A DNA stretch of 64,000 nucleotides from Endozoicomonas sp. G2_1 (GTDB taxonomy: Bacteria > Pseudomonadota > Gammaproteobacteria > Enterobacterales > Alteromonadaceae): the NCBI RefSeq assembly GCF_017744155.1, contig NZ_JAGHQT010000006.1:169878-233877 (forward strand), read 5' to 3'. The notes under the pieces are model-generated. The model had not been told where the DNA came from. It worked only from the letters and a program-made list of their open reading frames with translations, and ran no database searches. Within the stretch, counting starts at the first letter, position 1. Every line of letters begins with the position of its first letter. Made by a program: the position numbers and the translations under genes. Below are positions 56,962 to 64,000 of this stretch, in pieces.

Positions 56962-58185
56962 CTAACGAAACAGGACTGATTCTTTTTTAAACCAGTGCAC
57001 GCAAAAGCCAACAGCAATCACAGCAAACACTAAACTTGAGATAAAAATACCAAACATTGCACTGTACTCAATCGTACCTTTCAAAATCTCTTTAATGGCA
57101 AGCGCAACATTCGTTACTGGCACATAAGCCCATGTCCCCTTTAGTTCAATACCCGGCAGCATTGCCATCATCACGGGCACAAAGCCCAGCATAGACAAAG
57201 CGCTCATATAATTCTGCCCCTCTTTAAAGCTTCTCGCATAAATCGAGATAGCCAAAGCTAATGCAGCAAAAATAGCCGCAACCGGAATTAACATAAACAG
57301 CATAAGAACAAAGTCAAAACCGCCGACTGATGCCAATATTCGGCCAACGGCATCAACTTGAAATACTTTACCGACAATATAGCCCCAAAACACCAGACTT
57401 GAGATAGTCACTAAAGCGCTAATCGCACTTGTCGTCATCACGGTAAAAAATTTCCCCATCACCAAGGCCGTTCTCGAAATCGGCGTTAACAATAAGGTTT
57501 CTAGGGTACCGCGTTCTTTTTCGCCAGCGCCAATATCAATTGCCGGATACATGGCGCCAGTTAAGCACAGCATAATCAATAAGTAAGGTAAAAAGCCACC
57601 AACTTGCTCGCCGAAATTTTCTCGTTCATCTGCGGTATTGACCACTTTGAGTACCACAGGTTTCGCCAACAATTGATATTGTTGCTCAGATAAGCTTAAT
57701 TGCGCTAGCTGTCTCTCCCTGATTTGGGCTAAATAAGGGGTAAATACTTTTTCAATTTTTTGACGGACACTGTTAATTTGTGAGGAATTATTAAAAAACA
57801 ACTGCCACGTTGGTGCTTTGAGGTTTGAGTTGTCAACACTTGGCACATTACTATCAGCCTGATAGTCATCGTTAATTTGTATCACGAAATCGACTTGTTG
57901 TTGTAAAATCGCATTCCTTATTTCCTGCTCGTTACTCAGGTTTATCTCAGTTAATTTAAAGTCGCGGTGATAAAACATCGCCTCGGTAAATTTGGGCGCT
58001 CGATCACCATTAACAACGGCATAGTTTAGGACTTTTATCTTTTCATCTATGGCGACATTAGCCACCACAAGTCCCATAATGCCAAAAATAATCGGAAACA
58101 CGATCAACGGTAGTGCGATCATAAAAAATAAGGTTTTACGATCACGCACTAGCTCTAACAGTTCTTTGCGATACACCTGCCACAT
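56962..58185 (-). CDS. ABC transporter permease, NatB type
   Basis: A 407-aa inner-membrane protein with a helix at about 20-42, a large extracytoplasmic domain (about 45-185) and five or six C-terminal helices. The cytoplasmic motif GAGEKERGTLETLLLTPIS is the hallmark of the NatB/ABC-2 sodium-exporter-type permease. It should pair with the ATPase encoded upstream: its ATG overlaps that gene's stop (TAATG). The transported substrate may be Na+ or a small molecule; the sequence does not decide. Confidence 0.87.
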   Translation of the reverse strand: MWQVYRKELLELVRDRKTLFFMIALPLIVFPIIFGIMGLVVANVAIDEKIKVLNYAVVNGDRAPKFTEAMFYHRDFKLTEINLSNEQEIRNAILQQQVDFVIQINDDYQADSNVPSVDNSNLKAPTWQLFFNNSSQINSVRQKIEKVFTPYLAQIRERQLAQLSLSEQQYQLLAKPVVLKVVNTADERENFGEQVGGFLPYLLIMLCLTGAMYPAIDIGAGEKERGTLETLLLTPISRTALVMGKFFTVMTTSAISALVTISSLVFWGYIVGKVFQVDAVGRILASVGGFDFVLMLFMLIPVAAIFAALALAISIYARSFKEGQNYMSALSMLGFVPVMMAMLPGIELKGTWAYVPVTNVALAIKEILKGTIEYSAMFGIFISSLVFAVIAVGFCVHWFKKESVLFR

Positions 58186-59066
58186 TATTGCGCGTCTCCT
58201 GTCAATTTTTCCTCTGTGAGGGCTTGTTGGCCTTCTAGCTCTTGGTGAAGGTCGGGCTCAACAATATCGCCCTCCTTATTTGAACCGGTGAAATCAAGTG
58301 CTGCCATAAACGCTTTGCGCAAATCTTGCTGTTCGGTTTGTTGCTGTAAGGTGGCAATATCACCTTCAAAACAGGTTTTACCACGGTTAACAATCGCCAC
58401 TGAGTCAGCAAGCATGGCGACTTCATCAAGGTGGTGGGTCGAGAAAATAACCGCTCTGCCCTGTGCTTTTTGCTGAGCAATAAAATCCAGTATCACCTCA
58501 GTTGCCATAATGTCTAAGCCTGTGGTCGGCTCATCAAAAATAATCACCTCTGGTTGGTGAATCACTGCACGTGCAATGGACACTTTTTGCAGCATACCCG
58601 ATGACATAGTATCAACGCGACGATAAAGGTATTCTTCAATACCCAGTTGCTGATAAATTTTTTCACCGGTTTCTTTTATCTGTGCTTTCGACATGCCGTG
58701 GAGCCTGGCGAAGTACTCAATATTTTCTTTCGCCGTTAATCGGTCATACAAGCCAGTTTTAGCCGATAAAAAGCCAATTTTTTGCTTGGAAAATTGTGGC
58801 TTTTTGACGATATCAACGCCATTCACGACAATCTCGCCACTATCGGGTTTCAACGACGACGCTAATATCCGTAGAGTCGTGGTTTTACCGGCGCCATTTG
58901 GCCCCAACAAGCCCAGTACTTGCCCAGATTGACAGCTAAAACTCACGTTTTCTAGCGCTTGAAAGTGATTGCCTTGTTGACGACTATCTTGCTTTTTTTG
59001 TGACAGTTGTTTTTTCGTTTCTTTAGTTAAGGCAAACGATTTGCGAAGGTTTGAAACTGTGATCAT
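58185..59066 (-). CDS. ABC transporter ATP-binding protein, NatA type
   Basis: A 293-aa ATPase. Walker A is LLGPNGAGKTTTLRIL, the signature is TMSSGMLQKVSIARAVIH (SSGM variant), Walker B is VIIFDEPTTGLDIMA, and the H loop is VIFSTHHLDEV. An unusual charged insertion rich in Lys and Gln lies at about 14-33 before the A loop. It forms an ABC-2 exporter with the permease encoded immediately downstream. Confidence 0.9.
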   Translation of the reverse strand: MITVSNLRKSFALTKETKKQLSQKKQDSRQQGNHFQALENVSFSCQSGQVLGLLGPNGAGKTTTLRILASSLKPDSGEIVVNGVDIVKKPQFSKQKIGFLSAKTGLYDRLTAKENIEYFARLHGMSKAQIKETGEKIYQQLGIEEYLYRRVDTMSSGMLQKVSIARAVIHQPEVIIFDEPTTGLDIMATEVILDFIAQQKAQGRAVIFSTHHLDEVAMLADSVAIVNRGKTCFEGDIATLQQQTEQQDLRKAFMAALDFTGSNKEGDIVEPDLHQELEGQQALTEEKLTGDAQ

Positions 59067-59578
59067 AAAATCAAACGAAGTCCTTTAGATATTGCGAACG
59101 CACTTAGTTAGCGTTATACCCAAACAACTTCAAGATGCTTAGTTTCAGCATTGTCACAGAGGCTTAATATCAAGGCGCAGCTAGCAGGAATGGTCACTCC
59201 CTTTCAATTAGCTGCAACGATGAGAGTAAGCCTCTGTGACAACGCCCAAAGGCTTGATTTAAAAACGATTTATTCTGCGTTATTGATTTTAACAAGGGAA
59301 CAACCATTCTTGGCAATCAATGCCTTGTCTAAATCGTTTTTAATTTCAACTGAAACAAGTACTTTGAAGTAGCTTGGGTATAGTACATAACTTACTATAA
59401 ATTTATTGTTTTTATAACTTTTTCTTAAAAAAGTTCTTATTTAGTCTTGCTTTTTATCAGTAAAAAAAGCAAAGTGAACGCCGTAGCCAAGCTGATGCCG
59501 CCGTATTTGGTCGCATTTCCAACCAACAGCCGTTACACAACAATTCGTTTTAACTAATATAAAAGGAGTAGCACTTCA
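59067..59578. other. Divergent intergenic region natA-asnB
   Basis: A 512-bp gap that is mostly the 268-bp repeat element (59115-59382). The remaining 196 bp before asnB is AT-rich and must contain the asnB promoter; AAGGAG precedes the ATG by about 10 nt. No gene is supported here. Confidence 0.6.
59115..59382. repeat. 268-bp MITE-like element with terminal inverted repeats and two internal hairpin arms
   Basis: The ends are near-perfect inverted repeats: TATACCCAAACAACTTCAAG at 59115-59134, and a right end (59363-59382) whose complement is TATACCCAAGCTACTTCAAA, 17 of 20 matching. Inside lie a perfect 16-bp stem (59151-59166 with 59227-59242) and a perfect 12-bp stem (59261-59272 with 59330-59341). 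Each has further shorter stems within it (59177-59183 with 59209-59215; 59282-59288 with 59315-59321). The whole can fold as a branched cruciform. It encodes no credible protein, so it resembles a non-autonomous mobile repeat. Confidence 0.75.
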
Positions 59579-61243
59579 ATGTGTTCGATATTTTGTATTT
59601 TAGATCTCAAAACCGATGCCAGCGCGCTTCGTCCAAAAGCTTTAGAATATTCTCGTCTTTTACGTCACCGTGGTCCAGATTGGTCTGGTATTTATGCCAA
59701 CGACAACGCCATTTTAGTGCATGAACGCTTAGCGATTGTCGATACCGAAAATGGCGCTCAACCGCTATTTAACCAAGATAAAAGTCACGTGTTAGCCGTA
59801 AACGGCGAAATTTATAATCACAAAGCGCTTGAGCAAAACCTATCGGTTGATTATCAGTTTAAAACAGCTTCAGACTGTGAAGTTATTTTACCCCTTTATC
59901 AAGAGCACGGCGTCGAGTTTGTCGATAAGCTCCAAGGCATGTTCGCCTTTTGTTTATACAACGAAAAAGACAACAGTTATTTAATCGCCCGCGATCACAT
60001 TGGTATTATTCCACTTTACACGGGTTACGACGCCGACGGTAACTTTTACGTTGCATCTGAAATGAAAGCCTTGATGCCAATTTGTAAAACCGTGAGCGAG
60101 TTTCCTCCGGGGCACATTTTAGACAGTCGTGTTGGCGAGGTGCAAAAGTACTATAACCGCAACTGGCAAAAGTACTCGGCAATTAAAGACAACAACACGA
60201 GTTTAACCAAGCTACGTGAAGCGTTAGAAGATTCAGTAAAAAGTCATTTGATGACTGACGTACCTTACGGCGTATTACTCTCTGGTGGTTTAGATTCATC
60301 GTTAGTATCAGCCATTACACAAAAGTTTGCTGCCCGCCGCGTTGAAGAAAACGATTTATCAGAAGCTTGGTGGCCAAAAGTGCATTCTTTTGCCTGTGGC
60401 CTCGAAGGTTCGCCGGATTTAGAAGCCGCGCAAACTGTTGCCGATAGCATAGGTACCATCCATCACAGCGTTATCTTTACCGAGCAGGAAGGTATTGATG
60501 CCCTTAAAGAAGTGATTTATCACCTAGAAACTTATGATGTCACCACAGTACGCGCATCAACACCCATGTACTTGATGGCACGTAAGATTAAAGCGATGGG
60601 CATTAAGATGGTACTTTCTGGTGAAGGTGCCGACGAAATTTTCGGTGGCTATTTGTACTTCCACAAAGCGCCAAATGCACAAGAGTTCCACGAAGAATTA
60701 CTGCGTAAGCTCGAAAAACTCCATATGTTCGATTGCTTGCGCGCTAACAAGTCAATGTCAGCGTGGGGCATTGAAGCTCGCGTACCATTTTTAGACAAAA
60801 ACTTTATGGATGTTGCGATGCGCATCAACCCTGAAGACAAAATGTGTGGCAATGGCAAAATGGAAAAAGCAGTATTGCGTTCTGCTTTTGAAGGTTACCT
60901 GCCAAAAGAAATTTTGTGGCGTCAAAAAGAGCAGTTCTCTGACGGCGTTGGCTACTCTTGGATCGATAGCTTAAAAGAGCATATCGAGCAACAAGTGTCG
61001 GATCAACAACTTGCTAACGCAGCGTTTAAATTCCCGATTAACACGCCAGATACTAAGGAAGCTTATTTCTATCGTGAAATTTTTGAAGAAAAATTCCCGA
61101 TAGATTCAGCTGCCGAATGTGTACCGGGTGGTAAGTCAGTCGCTTGTAGTACCCCACAAGCACTTGCTTGGGATGAAAGCTTTAGCAAAATGGCTGATCC
61201 TTCTGGCAGAGCGGTACAAAACGTTCACAACGACAGCTATTAA
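59579..61243 (+). CDS. asnB: Asparagine synthase B (glutamine-hydrolysing)
   Basis: AsnB converts aspartate, glutamine and ATP to asparagine. The 554-aa product starts MCSIFCILD, so after Met removal Cys2 is the N-terminal nucleophile of the glutaminase domain (1-200; LRHRGPDWSGI, VNGEIYNH). The synthase domain (about 210-520) has the PP-loop LLSGGLDSSLVSAI and the motif VLSGEGADEIFGGYLYFHKA. Length matches E. coli AsnB. A strong terminator follows. Confidence 0.96.
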   Translation: MCSIFCILDLKTDASALRPKALEYSRLLRHRGPDWSGIYANDNAILVHERLAIVDTENGAQPLFNQDKSHVLAVNGEIYNHKALEQNLSVDYQFKTASDCEVILPLYQEHGVEFVDKLQGMFAFCLYNEKDNSYLIARDHIGIIPLYTGYDADGNFYVASEMKALMPICKTVSEFPPGHILDSRVGEVQKYYNRNWQKYSAIKDNNTSLTKLREALEDSVKSHLMTDVPYGVLLSGGLDSSLVSAITQKFAARRVEENDLSEAWWPKVHSFACGLEGSPDLEAAQTVADSIGTIHHSVIFTEQEGIDALKEVIYHLETYDVTTVRASTPMYLMARKIKAMGIKMVLSGEGADEIFGGYLYFHKAPNAQEFHEELLRKLEKLHMFDCLRANKSMSAWGIEARVPFLDKNFMDVAMRINPEDKMCGNGKMEKAVLRSAFEGYLPKEILWRQKEQFSDGVGYSWIDSLKEHIEQQVSDQQLANAAFKFPINTPDTKEAYFYREIFEEKFPIDSAAECVPGGKSVACSTPQALAWDESFSKMADPSGRAVQNVHNDSY

Positions 61244-61257
61244 CAAGAACAAGCTCT

Positions 61258-61286
61258 AAAAAACGCCGCAATTTGCGGCGTTTTTT
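61258..61286. terminator. Terminator after asnB
   Basis: A perfect 13-bp stem (61258-61270 with 61274-61286, core ACGCCGCA/TGCGGCGT) is flanked by A and T runs, so it can work in both directions. It lies 15 bp past the asnB stop. Confidence 0.9.
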
Positions 61287-61444
61287 GTTTTTAAAGTTAA
61301 TAGAGCTAACTGTTGGGTTTGTTATGCTGTGTTCACCGCAAATCCGCCTAGCTTAGTATGCTTCAATAAAGGCATCGTCTTACTAATCTGTATATTGAGA
61401 AATAGCCATGTATTTGGGTATCTCAATACCAGATAACAATACGA

Positions 61445-63379
61445 TTAAAAGTTACCGATCATACGGCTTTTTTCTGGAGGCCAAATACCCGTGCCAGTTT
61501 GTGCTATGTGGTTTTGGCTTTTAGCCAATACTTTATCACCAACGTGCATTGATGATTGTGGACGACTAATCAAATAACCTTGAATATAGACCACGCCCAG
61601 CGATTTAAGTAACTCTAGCTGTTCAATTTGCTCGATACCTTCAGCGACAACTTTTAAGTCTAATCGTTGGGCAAGCTCAATGATCGAATTAAGAATATTG
61701 TTGTATTTGGGGTTTTGCATCGCTTCTGAAATAAACAAGCGATCTATTTTCAAAACATCGACTGGTAAATTAGCCAACAATGACAACGAACTAAAACCGG
61801 TACCAAAGTCATCAATCGCTATCATGACCCCGTCAGCACGCAATCGTTCTAACTGCCCTTTCACTTCATCAGAAACATCAATAAAGCATGACTCTGTAAT
61901 TTCCAACATCAGTGACGAAGGTGGCAGACCCATTTTGTTTAAGGCCGCTATGGTCCAATCATAAATTGGGCGATGCGCTAATTGAACGCCGGAAATATTG
62001 ACCGAGATTCGCGCCTTTCTCATACCAGCGTTATACCAAGCAGCCATTTGGCGGCACGCTTCATCTAAAATCCAATCACCCAAATCTAAAATTAAGTTAG
62101 ACTCTTCCGCAATTGGAATAAACTCCCCAGGGGAAATATTGCCCTCAACTGGGTGCTGCCAACGCACCAGTGCTTCAAAATAGCTAATTGAGCTACCATC
62201 TACATGAATAATGGGCTGAAAACTCAACGTAAAGTTGTTTGCTGTAATCGCTAGGCGCATTTCTTCGAGTAAATAATGATAACGTCTTAACTTACTACCC
62301 ATTTCTGGCGAGTAAATGCGGTAAATGCCGCGGCCGTCAGCCTTAGCTCTGTACATGGCAACATCAGCCATTTGCACTAACGCACTGGGCGTTGCAGCGC
62401 TGTCTGGATAAACAGCAATACCGAGGCTTGCACTAATTTTAATAATTTTACTACCGAGCACAAAATCGCGTTCGAGCTCAGACAAAACGTGTCTTGCGAT
62501 ATTAACGGCTTGTTCAGACTTATCCAAAAATTGAATGAAAATTGCGAATTCGTCACCACCTAAACGGGCCAGATTATACTCCAGCACGCTGTCGCTATCT
62601 TTAAAACTCAAATTTTGACTGCGCACAATCGAACGCAAACGCTCGGCAACTTGTATCAAAATTTCGTCACCAAAGGAGTGACCAAAAGAATCGTTAACCT
62701 GTTTAAAGCCATCAAGATCGATAAATAAAATTGCGCTTTGTTGCGGATCTTTTTCGGTGCGGTCAATAACAGTATTTAGATGTTCTAAAAAAGCATGCCG
62801 GTCGGTTAATTGCGTCAACCGATCGCATAACGCATTGTGCTCAGTTTGGCTTTTGTGATTAGCGGCAATTTGCAATAAACTTTTAAGGTGATAATTGAGT
62901 TGAGACAAGCCAGAAAACCCCGTCATATCTTCAGAGCGCTGGCCGTAAATGCTCATCATTTGTTCAGTCTTTCGGCACATTGCGTCAATTGAAGGACCCG
63001 TTTTTATCCGCTGAAAAAATGCGCCAACTAAGGCAAAACCCAAAGCAACAGCTGACAATACAATTAACGTTGGCAATACTTTAAAGAGCGTGCTCAGAAC
63101 AATAGGTTTGAACGGCAATGCTTGAACTGATGAAGCATCTTTTTGTTGGTGCACTAAATACAAAGTATTTTGATAATTCAGGGTGTTATCGTGCAGTAAA
63201 ATAGCACTAATAAATTTCTCAATTGGCGAGGCGCTATTGGCGTTACTCTCTTCAATAATCGTCAGTGTTTGTTGACTGATAGACTGCTGAACTTCTTTTG
63301 AAAAGGACTGAATAAACAAGACATAAGTAAGCAATGACCAAAGGATTATAAATAAACTTATTGGCTTCCATAACTTCAT
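61445..63379 (-). CDS. GGDEF-EAL cyclic-di-GMP protein, membrane-bound
   Basis: A 644-aa protein. Two membrane helices (about 8-27 and 92-115) enclose a short periplasmic sensor region. The GGDEF domain (about 185-350) has FIDLDGFKQVNDSFGH and an intact ARLGGDEFAIF. The EAL domain (about 370-620) has YFEALVRWQHP (ExLxR), ITESCFIDV, IDDFGTGFSSL and KIDRLFI, so the metal ligands are present. Both cyclase and phosphodiesterase could be active; the net direction is not predictable. No neighbours suggest a dedicated target. Confidence 0.92.
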   Translation of the reverse strand: MKLWKPISLFIILWSLLTYVLFIQSFSKEVQQSISQQTLTIIEESNANSASPIEKFISAILLHDNTLNYQNTLYLVHQQKDASSVQALPFKPIVLSTLFKVLPTLIVLSAVALGFALVGAFFQRIKTGPSIDAMCRKTEQMMSIYGQRSEDMTGFSGLSQLNYHLKSLLQIAANHKSQTEHNALCDRLTQLTDRHAFLEHLNTVIDRTEKDPQQSAILFIDLDGFKQVNDSFGHSFGDEILIQVAERLRSIVRSQNLSFKDSDSVLEYNLARLGGDEFAIFIQFLDKSEQAVNIARHVLSELERDFVLGSKIIKISASLGIAVYPDSAATPSALVQMADVAMYRAKADGRGIYRIYSPEMGSKLRRYHYLLEEMRLAITANNFTLSFQPIIHVDGSSISYFEALVRWQHPVEGNISPGEFIPIAEESNLILDLGDWILDEACRQMAAWYNAGMRKARISVNISGVQLAHRPIYDWTIAALNKMGLPPSSLMLEITESCFIDVSDEVKGQLERLRADGVMIAIDDFGTGFSSLSLLANLPVDVLKIDRLFISEAMQNPKYNNILNSIIELAQRLDLKVVAEGIEQIEQLELLKSLGVVYIQGYLISRPQSSMHVGDKVLAKSQNHIAQTGTGIWPPEKSRMIGNF

Positions 63380-63538
63380 AGTGTTTGGATTCTCTTACTG
63401 CATGTCTGTTGTCAATGTGAATTTTATCACGTACAAATTTATATAATAAGGAACAAATACAAGAAGTCACTCTATTTTAACAAAAAATTTGTCTTGGCAG
63501 ATGTGGCCAAAAAGGTAATCAGACTTTAAAGGAGAAAT

Positions 63539-63614
63539 TGGAGCGGCTAACGAGACTCGAACTCGTGACATTCACGTTGGCAACGTGATGCTCTACCAAC
63601 TGAGCTACAGCCGC
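63539..63614 (-). tRNA. tRNA-Gly (GCC), copy 1
   Basis: The minus strand gives a complete 76-nt cloverleaf from GCGGCTGTAGCTCAGTTGG to CCGCTCCA with CCA encoded. The anticodon arm is CACGT-TGCCAAC-GTG, with anticodon GCC. The acceptor stem GCGGCTG/TAGCCGC pairs. It is the last tRNA of the transcript in this window. Confidence 0.95.
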
Positions 63615-63630
63615 ATAGGATCTTACCAAA

Positions 63631-63717
63631 TGGTACCCGGGGCCGGACTTGAACCGGCACGCTGTTACCAGCGAGGGATTTTAAATCCCTTGTGTCTACC
63701 AATTCCACCACCCGGGC
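63631..63717 (-). tRNA. tRNA-Leu (UAA), copy 1
   Basis: The minus strand gives an 87-nt class II tRNA from GCCCGGGTGGTGGAATTGG to CCGGGTACCA with CCA encoded. The anticodon arm is AGGGA-TTTAAAA-TCCCT, with anticodon TAA. A long variable arm (CGCTGGTAACAGCG) is present. It lies 16 nt upstream of tRNA-Gly copy 1. Confidence 0.95.
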
Positions 63718-63789
63718 ATAGGGTAATATTTTTTATAGTAAGTATTGGTGACTTACTTGCTTTTATTAAAAAGATAACAAAGCGAAATT

Positions 63790-63865
63790 TGGAGCGGCTA
63801 ACGAGACTCGAACTCGTGACATTCACGTTGGCAACGTGATGCTCTACCAACTGAGCTACAGCCGC
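63790..63865 (-). tRNA. tRNA-Gly (GCC), copy 2
   Basis: Identical in sequence to the copy at 63539-63614, with anticodon GCC and encoded CCA. It lies exactly 251 bp further on as part of a tandem repeat. Confidence 0.95.
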
Positions 63866-63881
63866 ATAGGATCTTACCAAA

Positions 63882-63968
63882 TGGTACCCGGGGCCGGACT
63901 TGAACCGGCACGCTGTTACCAGCGAGGGATTTTAAATCCCTTGTGTCTACCAATTCCACCACCCGGGC
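63882..63968 (-). tRNA. tRNA-Leu (UAA), copy 2
   Basis: Identical to the copy at 63631-63717 (87 nt, anticodon TAA, encoded CCA). The array continues toward the window edge on the same strand, so more copies may follow. Confidence 0.95.
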
Positions 63969-64000
63969 ATAGGGTAATATTTTTTATAGTAAGTATTGGT

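Larger units (their letters stand above)
63539..64000. repeat. Tandem 251-bp repeat containing tRNA-Gly and tRNA-Leu
   Basis: Bases 63539-63749 and 63790-64000 are identical by eye over 211 bp. The identity covers both tRNAs, their 16-nt spacer and 32 nt beyond tRNA-Leu. The period is 251 bp. The second copy is cut by the window end. Identical spacers as well as tRNAs point to recent duplication or ongoing gene conversion. Confidence 0.9.

Noticed and set aside
59151..59372. A 73-codon plus-strand frame before asnB
   Set aside because: It is contained within the palindromic repeat element; its codons are dictated by the stems, and it has no ribosome-binding site.
63585..63880. Frames crossing the tRNA genes on both strands
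   Set aside because: They read through mature tRNA sequence, as is common for spurious frames over tRNA arrays.
63539..64000. A repeated unit that could suggest a CRISPR array
   Set aside because: The repeats are complete tRNA genes with a 251-bp period, not short repeats with unique spacers.

Overview
The window looks like ordinary chromosome of a marine gammaproteobacterium. Gene content points to Alteromonadales, probably a Colwellia/Thalassotalea-like member of the Colwelliaceae. The pointers are MotY of a sodium-driven flagellar motor beside rnt, small proteins of the DUF3087 and DUF2982 type, MiaE, moderately low G+C, and no phage or integrase genes. The species assignment is inference from gene content only.

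Layout. 1-7.1 kb (minus strand): the first codons of greA, then carB, carA, dapB, an NTF2-like gene and fklB. 7.3-11.2 kb: a NhaC-type antiporter, a SYLF lipoprotein, a small alpha/beta hydrolase and a class V aminotransferase. 11.3-17.3 kb: an M1 aminopeptidase and motY (minus), then rnt and a RegB/RegA-like two-component pair (plus). 17.4-20.3 kb: a TonB-dependent receptor and a CBS-domain protein. 20.4-31.9 kb: a DUF3087 protein, the complete recC-recB-recD operon with 4-nt overlaps, a DUF4870-like membrane protein and a DUF2982 protein. 31.9-34.9 kb: miaE between two orphan glycosyltransferase-like genes. 35.0-43.9 kb: a membrane-associated operon (YqiJ-like OB-fold membrane protein, YqiK-like flotillin, very large DUF3686/AAA ATPase) with a divergent zinc-ribbon gene. 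43.9-51.5 kb: a periplasmic binding protein, sbcB, a TraB/GumN protein, a 3-hydroxyisobutyrate-dehydrogenase-like enzyme, glutathione peroxidase, lysC behind a lysine riboswitch, and elyC. 51.5-61.2 kb: a Nif3-like protein, a methyltransferase, gloB, mltD, a pyroglutamyl-peptidase-like protein with a replaced nucleophile, a NatA/NatB-like ABC exporter, a 268-bp repeat element and asnB. 61.4-64.0 kb: a GGDEF-EAL protein and a tandem tRNA-Gly/tRNA-Leu array that runs off the window end.

How the genes work together. carAB makes carbamoyl phosphate for arginine and pyrimidines. lysC and dapB are two steps of the aspartate/lysine pathway, and lysC is governed by a lysine-sensing leader. recBCD and sbcB are the double-strand-break exonuclease machinery. 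The most unusual locus is the flotillin/AAA-ATPase operon: its giant ATPase gene is interrupted by one in-frame UGA at codon 90, while the reading frame and family-like sequence continue on both sides.
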